A DNA stretch of 64,000 nucleotides from JADKFD01 sp050250665. GTDB taxonomy: Bacteria; Pseudomonadota; Gammaproteobacteria; Xanthomonadales; SZUA-5. Positions within the stretch are counted from its first letter, which is position 1; every line of letters begins with the position of its first letter. A program made the position numbers and the translations under genes. The stretch lies in the NCBI GenBank assembly GCA_050250665.1, contig JBFWOF010000023.1:1-64000 (forward strand), read 5' to 3'. The notes under the pieces were generated by a model that was not told where the DNA came from, searched no databases, and was given only the letters and a program-made list of their open reading frames with translations. Positions 36,457 to 45,298 of this stretch are shown here, piece after piece.

Positions 36457-36642
36457 GCGGCGCCGCAGCGCGGCGCCCTCCACGAGGCTCGACGCTTTTG
36501 GAGGGACGCGCGCCTGCGCGGCCGCTTTGGCTATGGCTTTTTGCACCTACACGCGATGTCTGATAAGGCAAAAGCGGCGCCGCAGCGCGGCGCCCTCCAC
36601 GGGGCTCGACGCTTTTGGAGGGACGCGCGCCTGCGCGGCCGC
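36457..36642. repeat. Two REPINs left of the RAYT gene
   Basis: Two 69-bp units at 36457-36525 and 36574-36642, starting 117 bp apart. Each consists of one REP (GCGGCGCCGCAGCGCGGCGC...CCTCCA) and an inverted, slightly different REP (GGAGGGACGCGCGCCTGCGC...GGCCGC) around a 17-base spacer. That is the REPIN form known to be mobilised by RAYT transposases. Confidence 0.85.
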
Positions 36643-36671
36643 TCTTGCTTCGTCCTCTCCGCTAGCGCTCT

Positions 36672-37145
36672 TCAGCGCCGCCCCAGCCACTCCAACGGGC
36701 TCACCTCACCCTGAAAGGGCCAATCTTCGGCCTTCTCCACCAGGCCCGCACGCACGGGATTGTTGCGCACGTAACTCCACTTTTCGGCGTAGGACTCTTC
36801 GCGGCGCAACTGCCGGTCCCAGTATTCCCGCTGCCAGAGCTGCCCGTAGCCGCCGCCCAGCAACCTGGTGGCTGTTGATCGCCAGAAGGCAATCCAGCGC
36901 TCAAGCGTGTTGGCCTTTGCCGTTGGCGCACAAAACAGGTGGATGTGATCTGGCATGACGACGTAACGACCGACTCGCCAATGGTCAGCTGCCGTCCAGG
37001 CCTCTTGCAGCGCCAGATGCACGGACGCCTGATCAAGACAGCGGCGCCGGTCCTTGGTACAGCAGGTCAGGAAGATGATCGGACTCTCGTGCGCCGGCTC
37101 AGGCAGCCAATGTACCGGGCGCTTTCTTCTCGGTGTTTCGTCCAT
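36672..37145 (-). CDS. REP-associated tyrosine transposase (RAYT)
   Basis: 157 residues; a Y1/HUH-type transposase of the REP-associated class. The HUH motif lies in VVMPDHIHLFCAPTA, and the catalytic Tyr is probably in EESYAEKWSYVRNNPVRAGL. The N-terminal FLTCCTKDRR segment and the WQREYWDRQLR segment are typical of RAYTs. It is flanked on both sides by copies of a 69-bp REPIN and has no terminal inverted repeats of an IS, which is the normal RAYT arrangement. The gene is intact and of normal length, so it may still be active. Confidence 0.9.
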   Translation of the reverse strand: MDETPRRKRPVHWLPEPAHESPIIFLTCCTKDRRRCLDQASVHLALQEAWTAADHWRVGRYVVMPDHIHLFCAPTAKANTLERWIAFWRSTATRLLGGGYGQLWQREYWDRQLRREESYAEKWSYVRNNPVRAGLVEKAEDWPFQGEVSPLEWLGRR

Positions 37146-37191
37146 GTGCCAAGAATACCGCGGGCCTTGCCAGTAGCAAGAAAGTGCAACA

Positions 37192-37456
37192 GCGGCGCCG
37201 CAGCGCGGCGCCTTCCACGAGGCTCGACGCTCTTGGAGGGACGCGCGCCTGCGCGGCCGCTTTGGCTCTGGCTTTTTCGGTTACTCGCGATGTCTGACGA
37301 AGCAACAGCGGCGCCGTAGCGCGGCGCCCTCCACGAGGCTCGGCGCTCTTGGAGGGACGCGCGCCCGCGCGGCCGCTTTGGCTTTGGCCTTTGCTTTTCC
37401 AGTAAGACGAGATACTCAATCAAGCAACAGCGGCGCCGCAGTGCGGCGCCCTCCAC
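37192..37456. repeat. Two REPINs and one single REP right of the RAYT gene
   Basis: 69-bp REPINs at 37192-37260 and 37308-37376, 116 bp apart and in the same orientation as the two on the other side of the transposase gene, followed by a lone left-half REP at 37430-37456. The spacing between paired units matches that on the left (117 bp), so the pairs may have been duplicated as blocks. Confidence 0.85.
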
Positions 37457-37463
37457 AGCCGGA

Positions 37464-38243
37464 TTATCGTGCCTCGGATGCGCTTCGCGACGGCGCCATT
37501 CTTGGACTCAACCAGATCGCCGCAACCACGATCGCCAGCCGCAGCGCATTCCCGAACCATCCGCCGATGGCGTTCTCGCCCAGGTTAAAGGTCGTCCAGA
37601 GCGCGTTGAGGCCGATGTGCAGCAGGATCGGTGGCCACAGGTTGTAGTTCCAGCGTGCATAGAGCCAGCCGAACAACAGACCTCCAAGCCCGGTGATCGC
37701 CACCACGCCGATCAGGCTTTCCAGATCTGCACCCTGCCATGCGTGAGCGGCGCCGAAGAAAACGGCTGGCCACAGGCAGGCGACGATCAAGGGCCAGCCG
37801 CACCAGCGGATCAACACGCCGACGGCCAGACCGCGATAGAAGATCTCTTCGCTGACCGGACCCAAGATCGTCGGCCAGATTAAGTCCTTGACGCCCAGGC
37901 CAGCGGCCACTGGCGCAGCAAACAGGCTGATCAGCGCCGCTGGTACAAACAAGAATAGCGCCCACAACAGCGGCTGGCGTATCGACTCTCCCAGACCTGC
38001 CAGCTTCAGTACCGCCAGCGGCTTGCAACGCGCCGCCAGACTTACCAGCAACAGCATGGCCAGAATATCGCCCAGCGAGATCAGCGCCGAGCGCAAGTAG
38101 GCAACGCGCGTGACCCATTCAAGATTCAGCGGCGAGCGCCATAATGATCCGCTGGTGGTGGAATAGATCAGGGCCAGGGTGACCGCGGACGCGATCGTCC
38201 AGGATCGGGGGTCGAATGGCGAGACGGTTGGCGAGGGCTTCAT
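37464..38243 (-). CDS. CPBP-family intramembrane metalloprotease
   Basis: 259 residues with about seven or eight membrane helices. The three CPBP (Abi/Rce1-like) motifs are present: ILGPVSEEIFYRGLAVGVLI with the paired Glu and Arg, FFGAAHAWQG with His, and LLHIGLNALWTTFNL with the second His and Asn. The family includes prenyl-protein processing and bacteriocin self-protection proteases. The gene starts 24 bp from the left-hand start of the divergent AraC frame, so they may share a control region. Its 3' end abuts the REP cluster. Confidence 0.87.
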   Translation of the reverse strand: MKPSPTVSPFDPRSWTIASAVTLALIYSTTSGSLWRSPLNLEWVTRVAYLRSALISLGDILAMLLLVSLAARCKPLAVLKLAGLGESIRQPLLWALFLFVPAALISLFAAPVAAGLGVKDLIWPTILGPVSEEIFYRGLAVGVLIRWCGWPLIVACLWPAVFFGAAHAWQGADLESLIGVVAITGLGGLLFGWLYARWNYNLWPPILLHIGLNALWTTFNLGENAIGGWFGNALRLAIVVAAIWLSPRMAPSRSASEAR

Positions 38244-38327
38244 GGCGACTCCACGGATGATGGCGCGATGCTAGGCGCCCGAAAGCCATCCGGATTGAAG
38301 GATTCGGACATCGGAACCCGGCCACCC

Positions 38328-39230
38328 ATGCCGCCGCTAGGTACTGCCAGCTGGGTTGAGCGCGCATCGACGCTGGCGATACACGCCCCCTCGGCGCGAT
38401 TGGCATCTTGGGTCTTCGCCTTTGTCCATCGCGACGACCATCAGGGTGGTCAGGTGGTGCGCTGGCTGCCGGAACCGAGGATGTCGATCCAGATCTTCCT
38501 GGCCGACCCCTGTCTGGTGCGCGAACAAGCGCAGGGCTCGGCATGGCGAAGATTGCCACGGATCAGTTTGTGGGGTCCGCGCTACGACTGGGCCTACGGG
38601 TACATCGAGCGGCACATCCGAGTCTATGCCGTCGGCTTGACGCCATCGGGTCTGCGCGCTCTTTGGCCGGGATCTGCTGCCGATCTGGTCAATCAGGTGG
38701 TCGATCTGCGAGAGCATCACCGCGGCCTGGCCGAGTTGCTGGCCCCTTACGATGAGGAGAGCTTTGATGCCTGGCGCCTACGCGCCGACCAGCATCTGCA
38801 CGACTATCTCAAGCCACAGCCAGATGATGCTCTGAGCGCGACGCTGAGCGTGCTCGCCACCGGCGAAGGCCGCTCGGTGGCCGCTGCAGCTGCCATCGCA
38901 GGATTGTCGGAGCGACAGTTTCGACGGGTTTTCGAGCAGCGCATGGGCGTGAGTCCCAAACGCTATCAGCGAGCGATCCGGGTGGATCGCATGCTCAAGC
39001 AGTTGCACGCGCAACCCTGGGAAGGAGATGAATTCGCTGATCAACCCATCCTTTTCGCCGACCAGCCGCACGCCATCCGCGAATTTCGGGCCATGACCGG
39101 CATGACGCCCGGCCAGTATCTGCGCGCCAAGCACCGGGGCGACGCCACCCTGAGATCGGTGCCGATGTCGGGCATCGCGCCACCCGCTGCTGACACGACG
39201 TCGGGCGCAGTTGGCCATCCCGATCTCTGA
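38328..39230 (+). CDS. AraC-family transcriptional regulator
   Basis: 300 residues from the ATG at 38328; an upstream ATG at 38268 would add 20 residues that do not fit the family's usual start. The N-terminal half has the DUF6597-like pattern (LASWVFAFVHRDD ... EPRMSIQIFL). Residues about 190-285 are the two-helix AraC DNA-binding domain (VAAAAAIAGLSERQFRRVFE, QRMGVSPKRYQRAIRVDRML, FADQPHAIREFRAMTGMTPG). Divergent from the CPBP protease gene. Target genes are not evident. Confidence 0.82.
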   Translation: MPPLGTASWVERASTLAIHAPSARLASWVFAFVHRDDHQGGQVVRWLPEPRMSIQIFLADPCLVREQAQGSAWRRLPRISLWGPRYDWAYGYIERHIRVYAVGLTPSGLRALWPGSAADLVNQVVDLREHHRGLAELLAPYDEESFDAWRLRADQHLHDYLKPQPDDALSATLSVLATGEGRSVAAAAAIAGLSERQFRRVFEQRMGVSPKRYQRAIRVDRMLKQLHAQPWEGDEFADQPILFADQPHAIREFRAMTGMTPGQYLRAKHRGDATLRSVPMSGIAPPAADTTSGAVGHPDL

Positions 39231-39276
39231 CCGGCCACGGGCCGGCGCTAATATCCATCGACGCACCCTAGTCACC

Positions 39277-39849
39277 ATGGCACCCATGACCATCCAACGC
39301 TGCCCCTGGGCGACAAACTCGGATATCGAAGCCGAATACCACGACCGCGAATGGGGCGTGCCGGTGCATGACGAGCGCACCCTGTTTGAATTTCTGACGC
39401 TGGAAGGCGCGCAGGCGGGATTGAGCTGGCGCACCGTGTTGGCCAAGCGCGCTGGCTACGCGCGGGTGTTCCTGGACTACGATCTGCAGCGGCTTGCCGC
39501 GCTCGACGACGAAGCCCTGGAGCAGAAGCTGCAGGACCCCGGCATCGTCCGCAATCGCCTCAAGGTCTGGTCCGTCCGCAGCAACGCGCGCGCCGCGCTG
39601 GCGCTGCAGGCCAGCCAGGGCAGTCTGGACCGCTATCTGTGGTCTTTTGTCGACGGCCAGCCCATCGTCAATCGACCCCGAAACAGCAGCGAGGTACCGG
39701 CGCGAACGGAATTGTCGGATCGCTTGAGCAAGGATCTGGGCAAGCGCGGCTTCAAGTTTGTCGGCAGCACCATCATCTACGCCTTCATGCAGGCGGTCGG
39801 CATGGTCGACGACCACATGCTGGGCTGCCATCGATACCGATCCGATTGA
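39277..39849 (+). CDS. tag: DNA-3-methyladenine glycosylase I
   Basis: 190 residues from the ATG at 39277; a second ATG three codons on is an alternative. The protein matches Tag throughout: RCPWA near the N-terminus supplying a zinc Cys, YHDREWGVPVHDERTLFEFL with its conserved Glu-Trp-Gly, LEGAQAGLSW, RNRLKVWSVRSNARA, and the C-terminal GFKFVGSTIIYAFMQAVGMV then DDHMLGCHRY with the remaining zinc ligands His and Cys. It removes 3-methyladenine from DNA as the first step of base-excision repair. Solo gene; a 90-bp dispersed repeat follows. Confidence 0.95.
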   Translation: MAPMTIQRCPWATNSDIEAEYHDREWGVPVHDERTLFEFLTLEGAQAGLSWRTVLAKRAGYARVFLDYDLQRLAALDDEALEQKLQDPGIVRNRLKVWSVRSNARAALALQASQGSLDRYLWSFVDGQPIVNRPRNSSEVPARTELSDRLSKDLGKRGFKFVGSTIIYAFMQAVGMVDDHMLGCHRYRSD

Positions 39850-39856
39850 GCCGCCC

Positions 39857-39946
39857 TTGTAGCCCGAACTGCGCGCAGCGCTGTCCGGGAAGTGACGCCA
39901 AGAGCCCCGCTGAGCCGCTACGCGGCACAACCGGCTACGGGATCGC
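39857..39946. repeat. 90-bp dispersed repeat, copy 1
   Basis: Shares about 90 bases with 42206-42295 at over 90% identity by eye, in the same orientation. The unit starts TTGTAGCCCGAACTGCGCG and ends in CTACGGGATCGC. GTAGCCC at the start pairs with a GGGCTAC-like sequence at the end, so it can fold into a hairpin. The two copies bracket clcA and the 41.5-kb membrane gene. Confidence 0.85.
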
Positions 39947-39993
39947 AAGCCCTTGCCTGCGCGTCACGTAGGCCGCTGCGCGGCCAATATGAC

Positions 39994-41343
39994 CTACTTC
40001 ACCGCGGGTGCCTGCTGCTCTCGCTCCAACTCCTGCTTGCGCTCCTCCACCAGTCGCGCGGCAAAGGCGCGATAGACCGGGGTCTTGCACACCACCGATG
40101 AAAAGGCCCGGCCGATCAGGCAAGAGGCCATGATCGGCAGCACGAAATTGTGGTTGTTGGTCAGTTCCATCGAGATCACGGCCGAAGTCAGCGGGGCCTG
40201 GGTGACACCGGCCAGATAGGCGGACATGCCGAGCAGGATCACGGCGGTGGGATCGGTCCCGGGCATCAGTTGCGCCAGATTCGACCCCAGACCGGCGCCC
40301 ACGGCCAATGCCGGCGAGAAGATGCCGCCCGGTATGCCAGCCGCGTAGCTGACGGCGTTCGCGAGCCACTTTTCCAGTCCGAACCAGACCGTGATGGTGC
40401 TGTCTCCGGCCAGTATCGCGCGCACTTCTTCGTAGCCGGTGCCGTAGACGGTATCGCCGCTGGCAAGGCCGATCAGGGCCAGCAACAGCCCGCAGACGGC
40501 TGCAAAGCTGGCCGGCGCGGCGATTCGAAACCGCCCAAGGAATCCCGGAAGTCCTCCGGCCACCCGCAGGATCGAACTGGCGAACAAGCCACCCGCCAGC
40601 CCGCCGACGATGCCGGTCAGCAACACGGCAAACCAGCTCTGCCCTAGCGGCAGACTGATCGACATCTGTCCGAAATAGGCATAGTTGCCCACCAGTCCCA
40701 GTGACACCACGCCGGCAATCATCACCGCGGTCAGCAGCGCGCCGCTGAAGCGATGCTCGTAGGCCGAAGCCAGCTCCTCGATGGCAAACATCACGCCGGC
40801 CAGCGGCGCGTTGAAGGCCGCGGCGATACCGGCTGCGCCGCCGGCCAGCGCGAAGCGCGAGATCGAAGCCGGATCGCGATAGCCGAAGCGTTGCGCCAGC
40901 CAGGCCATGATCCCGGCGCCCACATGCACGGTGGGCCCTTCGCGGCCGACCGAGCCGCCCACCAGCATCGCCACCAAGGTCAGCACCAGTTTGCCGGCAG
41001 CCACCGGCAGCGCCACCAGTCGATCGCGGAAAGGTACGTCCTCATCGCGATTCATGGCGGCGATGACCTGCGGAATGCCGCTGCCGCGCGTGGAACGCAT
41101 CGCGCCATGAGTCAGCCAGGCCAGCAGCACGAATCCGATCGGCGTGATCAGCAGCGGCCACCAGCGCGACAGGGTCAGCACGTGCTTGAACAGTTCGTAG
41201 GCGTAGTCGCTGGCGCGTGCGAACAGAATGGCCGCCAGCGCCACCAGCACCGCGCCGCACCACAGGGCGATGCGGCGCTTCCACAGCTGCGGCGACAGCA
41301 GCACGTGATGATCGTCGATGGGAAGCGGGCCAGGTTGATTCAT
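39994..41343 (-). CDS. clcA: ClC-family chloride/proton exchanger
   Basis: 449 residues from the ATG at 41343 (MNQPGPLP); an upstream start adds 11 residues. All selectivity-filter motifs of the ClC family are present: GSGIP (RGSGIPQVIAAM), GREGP (SVGREGPTVHVG) with the gating Glu, GIFSPALAVGA for the GxFxP loop, and a Tyr-containing GTGYEE. A Glu in the AIEELASAYE segment matches the internal proton Glu of EcClcA, so it should be a 2Cl-/H+ exchanger rather than a channel. About 18 helices as in the family, without CBS domains. Inner membrane; possible role in acid resistance. Confidence 0.93.
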   Translation of the reverse strand: MNQPGPLPIDDHHVLLSPQLWKRRIALWCGAVLVALAAILFARASDYAYELFKHVLTLSRWWPLLITPIGFVLLAWLTHGAMRSTRGSGIPQVIAAMNRDEDVPFRDRLVALPVAAGKLVLTLVAMLVGGSVGREGPTVHVGAGIMAWLAQRFGYRDPASISRFALAGGAAGIAAAFNAPLAGVMFAIEELASAYEHRFSGALLTAVMIAGVVSLGLVGNYAYFGQMSISLPLGQSWFAVLLTGIVGGLAGGLFASSILRVAGGLPGFLGRFRIAAPASFAAVCGLLLALIGLASGDTVYGTGYEEVRAILAGDSTITVWFGLEKWLANAVSYAAGIPGGIFSPALAVGAGLGSNLAQLMPGTDPTAVILLGMSAYLAGVTQAPLTSAVISMELTNNHNFVLPIMASCLIGRAFSSVVCKTPVYRAFAARLVEERKQELEREQQAPAVK

Positions 41344-41492
41344 GCCCCATTGTCGCCACTCGCGCGGCTGGCGCAAGGCCGGGAGCGGGATTGCCCGCGA
41401 GGGTACCGAAACGGTTGCCCCGGAGCGGGAATCAAGGTGAAGTAGTCAGGCGAAGGTAGTCTCGCGATCATCGACCGCATCGGAGGATCGGC

Positions 41493-42149
41493 ATGCCGAC
41501 AAGCGCACGCTCTGGAAGCTCGCGATGGCTGCTCAGGGCATCCGGATTTGCGGTCGCTGCGCTGTGTCTGATCTATGCCCTGGTGCTGGCGGCAGGCCTT
41601 CTGACCCTACCGGCGCCGGACCGGCCGATCCAGCAACCCTGGTTCACGCTGATGGAGTGGCTGATCCTGCTGATTGCGCCGGCGATGGTGGCTTTTTCGG
41701 CGGCGGTGCATGGCCTCGTGGCCGAGGAAGGCAAGTCGCTCGCGCTGCTGGGTGTGATCTTCATGGGCCTGTGTGCGGGGCTCACCTGCGTGCTGCATTT
41801 TTCGATTCTGATGCTGAGCCGGCAACCCGGCTTTGTCGATGCGGCCTGGGCACGGCAGGTGTTTGCCTTCGAGTGGCCATCGCTGGTCTATGCCCTCGAC
41901 ATTCTGGCCTGGGATGTGTTCTTCGCGCTGGGTGCGCTGTGCCTGGGGGGCGCCATCACCGGCTCGGGCCGAGCGGCGCTTGCCCGGAAGCTGCTTTACT
42001 TCAGCGGAATACTGGCCCTGGTCGGTCTGATTGGCGTGCCGCTGGCCGACATGTCACTGCGCAATATCGGCATTCTCGGCTACGCAGTGGTGTTTCCGGT
42101 GGCGGCTGCGGTTCTGGCCAGGGACGCTGGGCGCAGCGCTGCACCTTGA
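41493..42149 (+). CDS. Six-helix membrane protein of unknown function
   Basis: 218 residues with six hydrophobic helices (first AALCLIYALVLAAGLLTLPA; others around FTLMEWLILLIAPAMVAFSA, LLGVIFMGLCAGLTCVLHFS, VFFALGALCLGGAIT). It resembles the DUF4386-like/short 'COX-assembly-like' membrane proteins only in outline; no motif is diagnostic. Ribosome site GGAGG lies 8 bases before the ATG. Divergent from clcA. Function not assignable. Confidence 0.6.
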   Translation: MPTSARSGSSRWLLRASGFAVAALCLIYALVLAAGLLTLPAPDRPIQQPWFTLMEWLILLIAPAMVAFSAAVHGLVAEEGKSLALLGVIFMGLCAGLTCVLHFSILMLSRQPGFVDAAWARQVFAFEWPSLVYALDILAWDVFFALGALCLGGAITGSGRAALARKLLYFSGILALVGLIGVPLADMSLRNIGILGYAVVFPVAAAVLARDAGRSAAP

Positions 42150-42205
42150 TCGGATTGAATATGTCGTCCCGGACGAAGAACATCGCGCCGCGAAATCGAA
42201 AGCTG

Positions 42206-42295
42206 TTGTAGCCCGAACTGCGCGGAGCGCTGTCCGGGAAGTGACGCCGAGAGCCCCGCTGAGCCGCTGCGCGGCACAGCGGGCTACAGGATCGC
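42206..42295. repeat. 90-bp dispersed repeat, copy 2
   Basis: Near-identical to 39857-39946. In this copy the terminal GTAGCCC and GGGCTAC arms pair perfectly. It lies between the 3' ends of the convergent membrane-protein and amidohydrolase genes, and so may also serve as a hairpin between converging transcripts. Confidence 0.85.
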
Positions 42296-42317
42296 GCCAT
42301 TGCCTGCGGGCGACCGG

Positions 42318-43928
42318 CTACGGCTGCTGCAACACCGTGATCCCGCGCCTGGCCTTGTCTTCGGCGACCATCTGGCGCACATCGGCCAGCAGCGCGCGGG
42401 CGTCGAAGACGATGCCGTCCTTGATGGTGTATTGCACGCCGCCGACGCGGTGCAATTTGCCCTCGTCATCGAGCTGTATATGCCCGGTGCCGTAGAGTGT
42501 TTTCAGATTGGCCAGCGGGTTCTCTTCGAGCACAGCGATGTCGGCGAGCTTGCCCGGCTCGATGGAACCGATGCGATCGCTGGCGCGCAGTACTTCGGCG
42601 CCATTGAGCGTTGCCGAGCGCAGCACTTCCAGCGGATGAAATCCGGCTTCGCGCAGCAGTTCCAGTTCCTGGATGGTGCCGAAACCATAGAGCTGATAGA
42701 TGAAGCCCGAATCCGAGCCGACCGTGACCCGTCCACCGCGGTTCTTGTAGTCGTTGACGAATTCCATCCAGCGTTGATAGTTGCGGCGCCAGGCCACTTC
42801 GTCCTCGGTGCCCCAGTCGAAGAAGAAGCTGCCGTGGTTGTCGCGATTGGGGGTGTAGAACTCCCACAGCGAGGGCAGCGTGTACTGATCGTGCCAGTCG
42901 GCGCGGCGGGCGCGCATCAGATCGCGCGCGGCGAGGTAAATGGTGAAGGTGGGATCGAGGGTGAAATCCAGATTCAGCAGTTCCTTCATCACCGCTTCGT
43001 ACTTCTTGCTGCCCCGGGGCGCGGCCTGGGCCCACAGACGCCCGGCCTGACCAAAGCGATCGGCTTCGTTGTTGTAGTTGTAGGCCGCCGGATAGTCCTG
43101 CACGGTGCGGTCGTCGAACAGCGCTTCCGGCAAACCGTACCAGTGCTCCATCGTGGTCAGGCCCCAGCGCGCCGTGGTCAGCACATTGACCTGCAACACA
43201 TTGAGCTGGGCGTGGTGGCAGGCGCTCTGCATGCCCTGCTTGCTGAGCTCATCGAAGGCGGCCTCGAGGATGTCTGGTCTATAGCCAAAACACTTCATCC
43301 CGAGGGCGCCCTTGGCCTTGACCTCGCGCACCCATTGGCGCGCATGTTTCGGCGTAGTCATCGGCGTCTCGCGCCCCTGACCGAAGGCGGCATAGGGGAA
43401 GATCCGCGGCGCCGTGATCTGGTTCTTCTCGCTGCGATGCTGCTCGCTCACGCACCAGTCGATGCCGTTGAAACAACCGGGATCACGGATGCTGGTGATG
43501 CCATGCCCCATCCACAACTTGTAGACGTACTCGGCCGGCACGCCCTGCTCCTCTCCACCGATATGGCCGTGCAGATCCACCAGGCCCGGGATCACGTAAT
43601 GGCCACTCAGATCCATCTCGCGGCCACCGGCTTTCAGCTGGGGACGGCTGTCGGCCTTGATCGGCGATCCCGGCGAGCCCACCGATTGCACCGCGACGAT
43701 GCGATTGCCCTCAATGACCACATCGGCCGGTCCGAAAGCCGGACTGCCGGTGCCGTTGATCACGGTAACGCCGCGCAAGATCAGCTGGGTGTAGGGGCCT
43801 TCGCCTTCAGTCCGTTCCGGTGCCGGCGTGACCGCCGGAGGCTTGGGATCAGTGCTCGCGGCGGCGGCATCCCAGGGCAGCAAGGCGCCCATCAGCAACC
43901 AGCCCAACATCATCGTCATCCCGCGCAT
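42318..43928 (-). CDS. Exported amidohydrolase (imidazolonepropionase-like)
   Basis: 536 residues from the ATG at 43928, which has GGAG upstream; a longer in-frame start at 43985 lacks one. Signal-like start MRGMTMMLGWLLMGALLPWD. The metal-dependent hydrolase fold shows the first HxH in VIPGLVDLHGHIGGEEQG, later His in SACHHAQLNVL and TTMEHWYGL, and the distal Asp in VGSDSGFIYQLYG. The C-terminal LREAGFHPLEVLRSATLNGA and IGSIEPGKLADIAVLEENPL are signatures of the superfamily. Exported relatives act on small amides or lactams in the periplasm; the substrate is unknown. Confidence 0.87.
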   Translation of the reverse strand: MRGMTMMLGWLLMGALLPWDAAAASTDPKPPAVTPAPERTEGEGPYTQLILRGVTVINGTGSPAFGPADVVIEGNRIVAVQSVGSPGSPIKADSRPQLKAGGREMDLSGHYVIPGLVDLHGHIGGEEQGVPAEYVYKLWMGHGITSIRDPGCFNGIDWCVSEQHRSEKNQITAPRIFPYAAFGQGRETPMTTPKHARQWVREVKAKGALGMKCFGYRPDILEAAFDELSKQGMQSACHHAQLNVLQVNVLTTARWGLTTMEHWYGLPEALFDDRTVQDYPAAYNYNNEADRFGQAGRLWAQAAPRGSKKYEAVMKELLNLDFTLDPTFTIYLAARDLMRARRADWHDQYTLPSLWEFYTPNRDNHGSFFFDWGTEDEVAWRRNYQRWMEFVNDYKNRGGRVTVGSDSGFIYQLYGFGTIQELELLREAGFHPLEVLRSATLNGAEVLRASDRIGSIEPGKLADIAVLEENPLANLKTLYGTGHIQLDDEGKLHRVGGVQYTIKDGIVFDARALLADVRQMVAEDKARRGITVLQQP

Positions 43929-44107
43929 GCGCACCGCTCCGCATTCAGCCATCGAAGGCCGATCATGCCTCAGCATGCCCGGCAAGGCACCCGGTGATCC
44001 TGGTTCCGGAACAAGAGCGCCGACGGCAAGTCGGCAGTCCCGGCAGGCCCCTTGGGATCGCCGAGTTGTACCTGACGCTACGGCCGTTGAGGTTCAGATG
44101 CTCCCGA

Positions 44108-45025
44108 CTACTGCAGCGGGGCCGGAAACTCCGGCATCGCTGCAAAATCCTCCGGCACGTGCTGACGCACGACACGGGCATCGTTGAGGGTTGCCAGTGC
44201 TTCGACACTGTCCATCGACGCCAGGGTCTGCTCGCGGTCGAAGTTGAAGGAGGGCACCAGGTGCTTTTCGCGCGATTCGGCCAGATGCCACATGTCGCCC
44301 GTGAGCAGCACGTTGCCACTGCCGACGGTCCGGACCAGCAAGGTGGTGGAGCCCGGCGTGTGCCCTGGCGTCTGATAGATCACCACGCTGCCGTCACCAA
44401 AGACATCGAAATTGTCGTCACCTTCGATCAGCAGGGTCTTGGCGTTTTCGAGCGCGCTGTAGGCGCCGAACTCGGGCTTGCTGCGGGCGGCGTCATCGAA
44501 CATCGCGGCACGCTCGTCAGCGTCGACGATCCAGGTGGAAGCCGCGAACAGATTGGCGTTTCCGGTGTGGTCAAAATGCAGGTGCGAGAAGGACAGGAAC
44601 TCGATGTCGGCCGGGGTCAGACCGAGCTCGGCCAGCTGCGCGCTGAGCTTCTTCCTGACCACGATGTGCACCGGGAAACCCTCCGGGCGCAGGCCATCGG
44701 GCATGTCGGCGATGCCCTCGGGCACACCGGTGTCCCAGATCAGATCGCCAGCCGGGTGACGGATCAGGTAACACGGATCGACGAAGTCGCGGGTCACACC
44801 TTTCATCGAGCCATCGTCGGCAAACAGATCGACGTCCGAGAAAGCCATGTCGCCACAGTTCATGGCGTAGATCTGCACCGCGGGGCCGGTCGGTGGCGCA
44901 GGGACGGTCACTTCGGTTGCAGCGACGTCGGCCTTGGGCGCTTCGGTCGGCGCCTGGGCGGCATCCTCGGAGCTGGAACAGGCAGCCAGCGCCAGACAAG
45001 CGGACAGCAGGAACGGAATTCTCAT
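44108..45025 (-). CDS. Lipoprotein of the MBL fold, AHL-lactonase-like
   Basis: 305 residues from the ATG at 45025. A lipoprotein signal (RIPFLLSACLALAACSSSE, lipobox LAAC) puts it in the envelope. The metallo-beta-lactamase fold has the HxHxDH motif in SFSHLHFDHTGN, a distal His in QTPGHTPGSTTLL, Asp in LTGDMWHL, and a later His (VVRQHVPEDF). The spacing and the LIWDTGVPEG start match the N-acyl-homoserine lactonase branch (AiiA/AttM-like). A quorum-quenching role is possible and fits the LuxR solo elsewhere in the window, but other lactones or esters could be its substrate. Confidence 0.78.
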   Translation of the reverse strand: MRIPFLLSACLALAACSSSEDAAQAPTEAPKADVAATEVTVPAPPTGPAVQIYAMNCGDMAFSDVDLFADDGSMKGVTRDFVDPCYLIRHPAGDLIWDTGVPEGIADMPDGLRPEGFPVHIVVRKKLSAQLAELGLTPADIEFLSFSHLHFDHTGNANLFAASTWIVDADERAAMFDDAARSKPEFGAYSALENAKTLLIEGDDNFDVFGDGSVVIYQTPGHTPGSTTLLVRTVGSGNVLLTGDMWHLAESREKHLVPSFNFDREQTLASMDSVEALATLNDARVVRQHVPEDFAAMPEFPAPLQ

Positions 45026-45298
45026 CGAGGTTCTCCGGCAACGGGGACAGCAGCGTGCGCGCACAGGCGTGGGCGAATCATATGAGAATCAATAGCACGG
45101 CAGACGCCGGTCGGGCACTTCGAGCCCTGTGGCATCGCCCGGGCAGTGACCGCGTTGGCGAAGAACGGATGGCGCAGCGTTTCTGCCTGGGCAGGATCAC
45201 GGCGTTGCCCGTCTGCGCCACGAGCGCCGATCATTTCCACGCGACCTCGTGAAACATGCGGGCTAGACTTCGGACCCAGCCAACCCGGGGAGCGCACC

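Noticed and set aside
42300..43997. Plus-strand open frame of 565 codons
   Set aside because: Antisense to the amidohydrolase; no ribosome site and no protein-like motifs.
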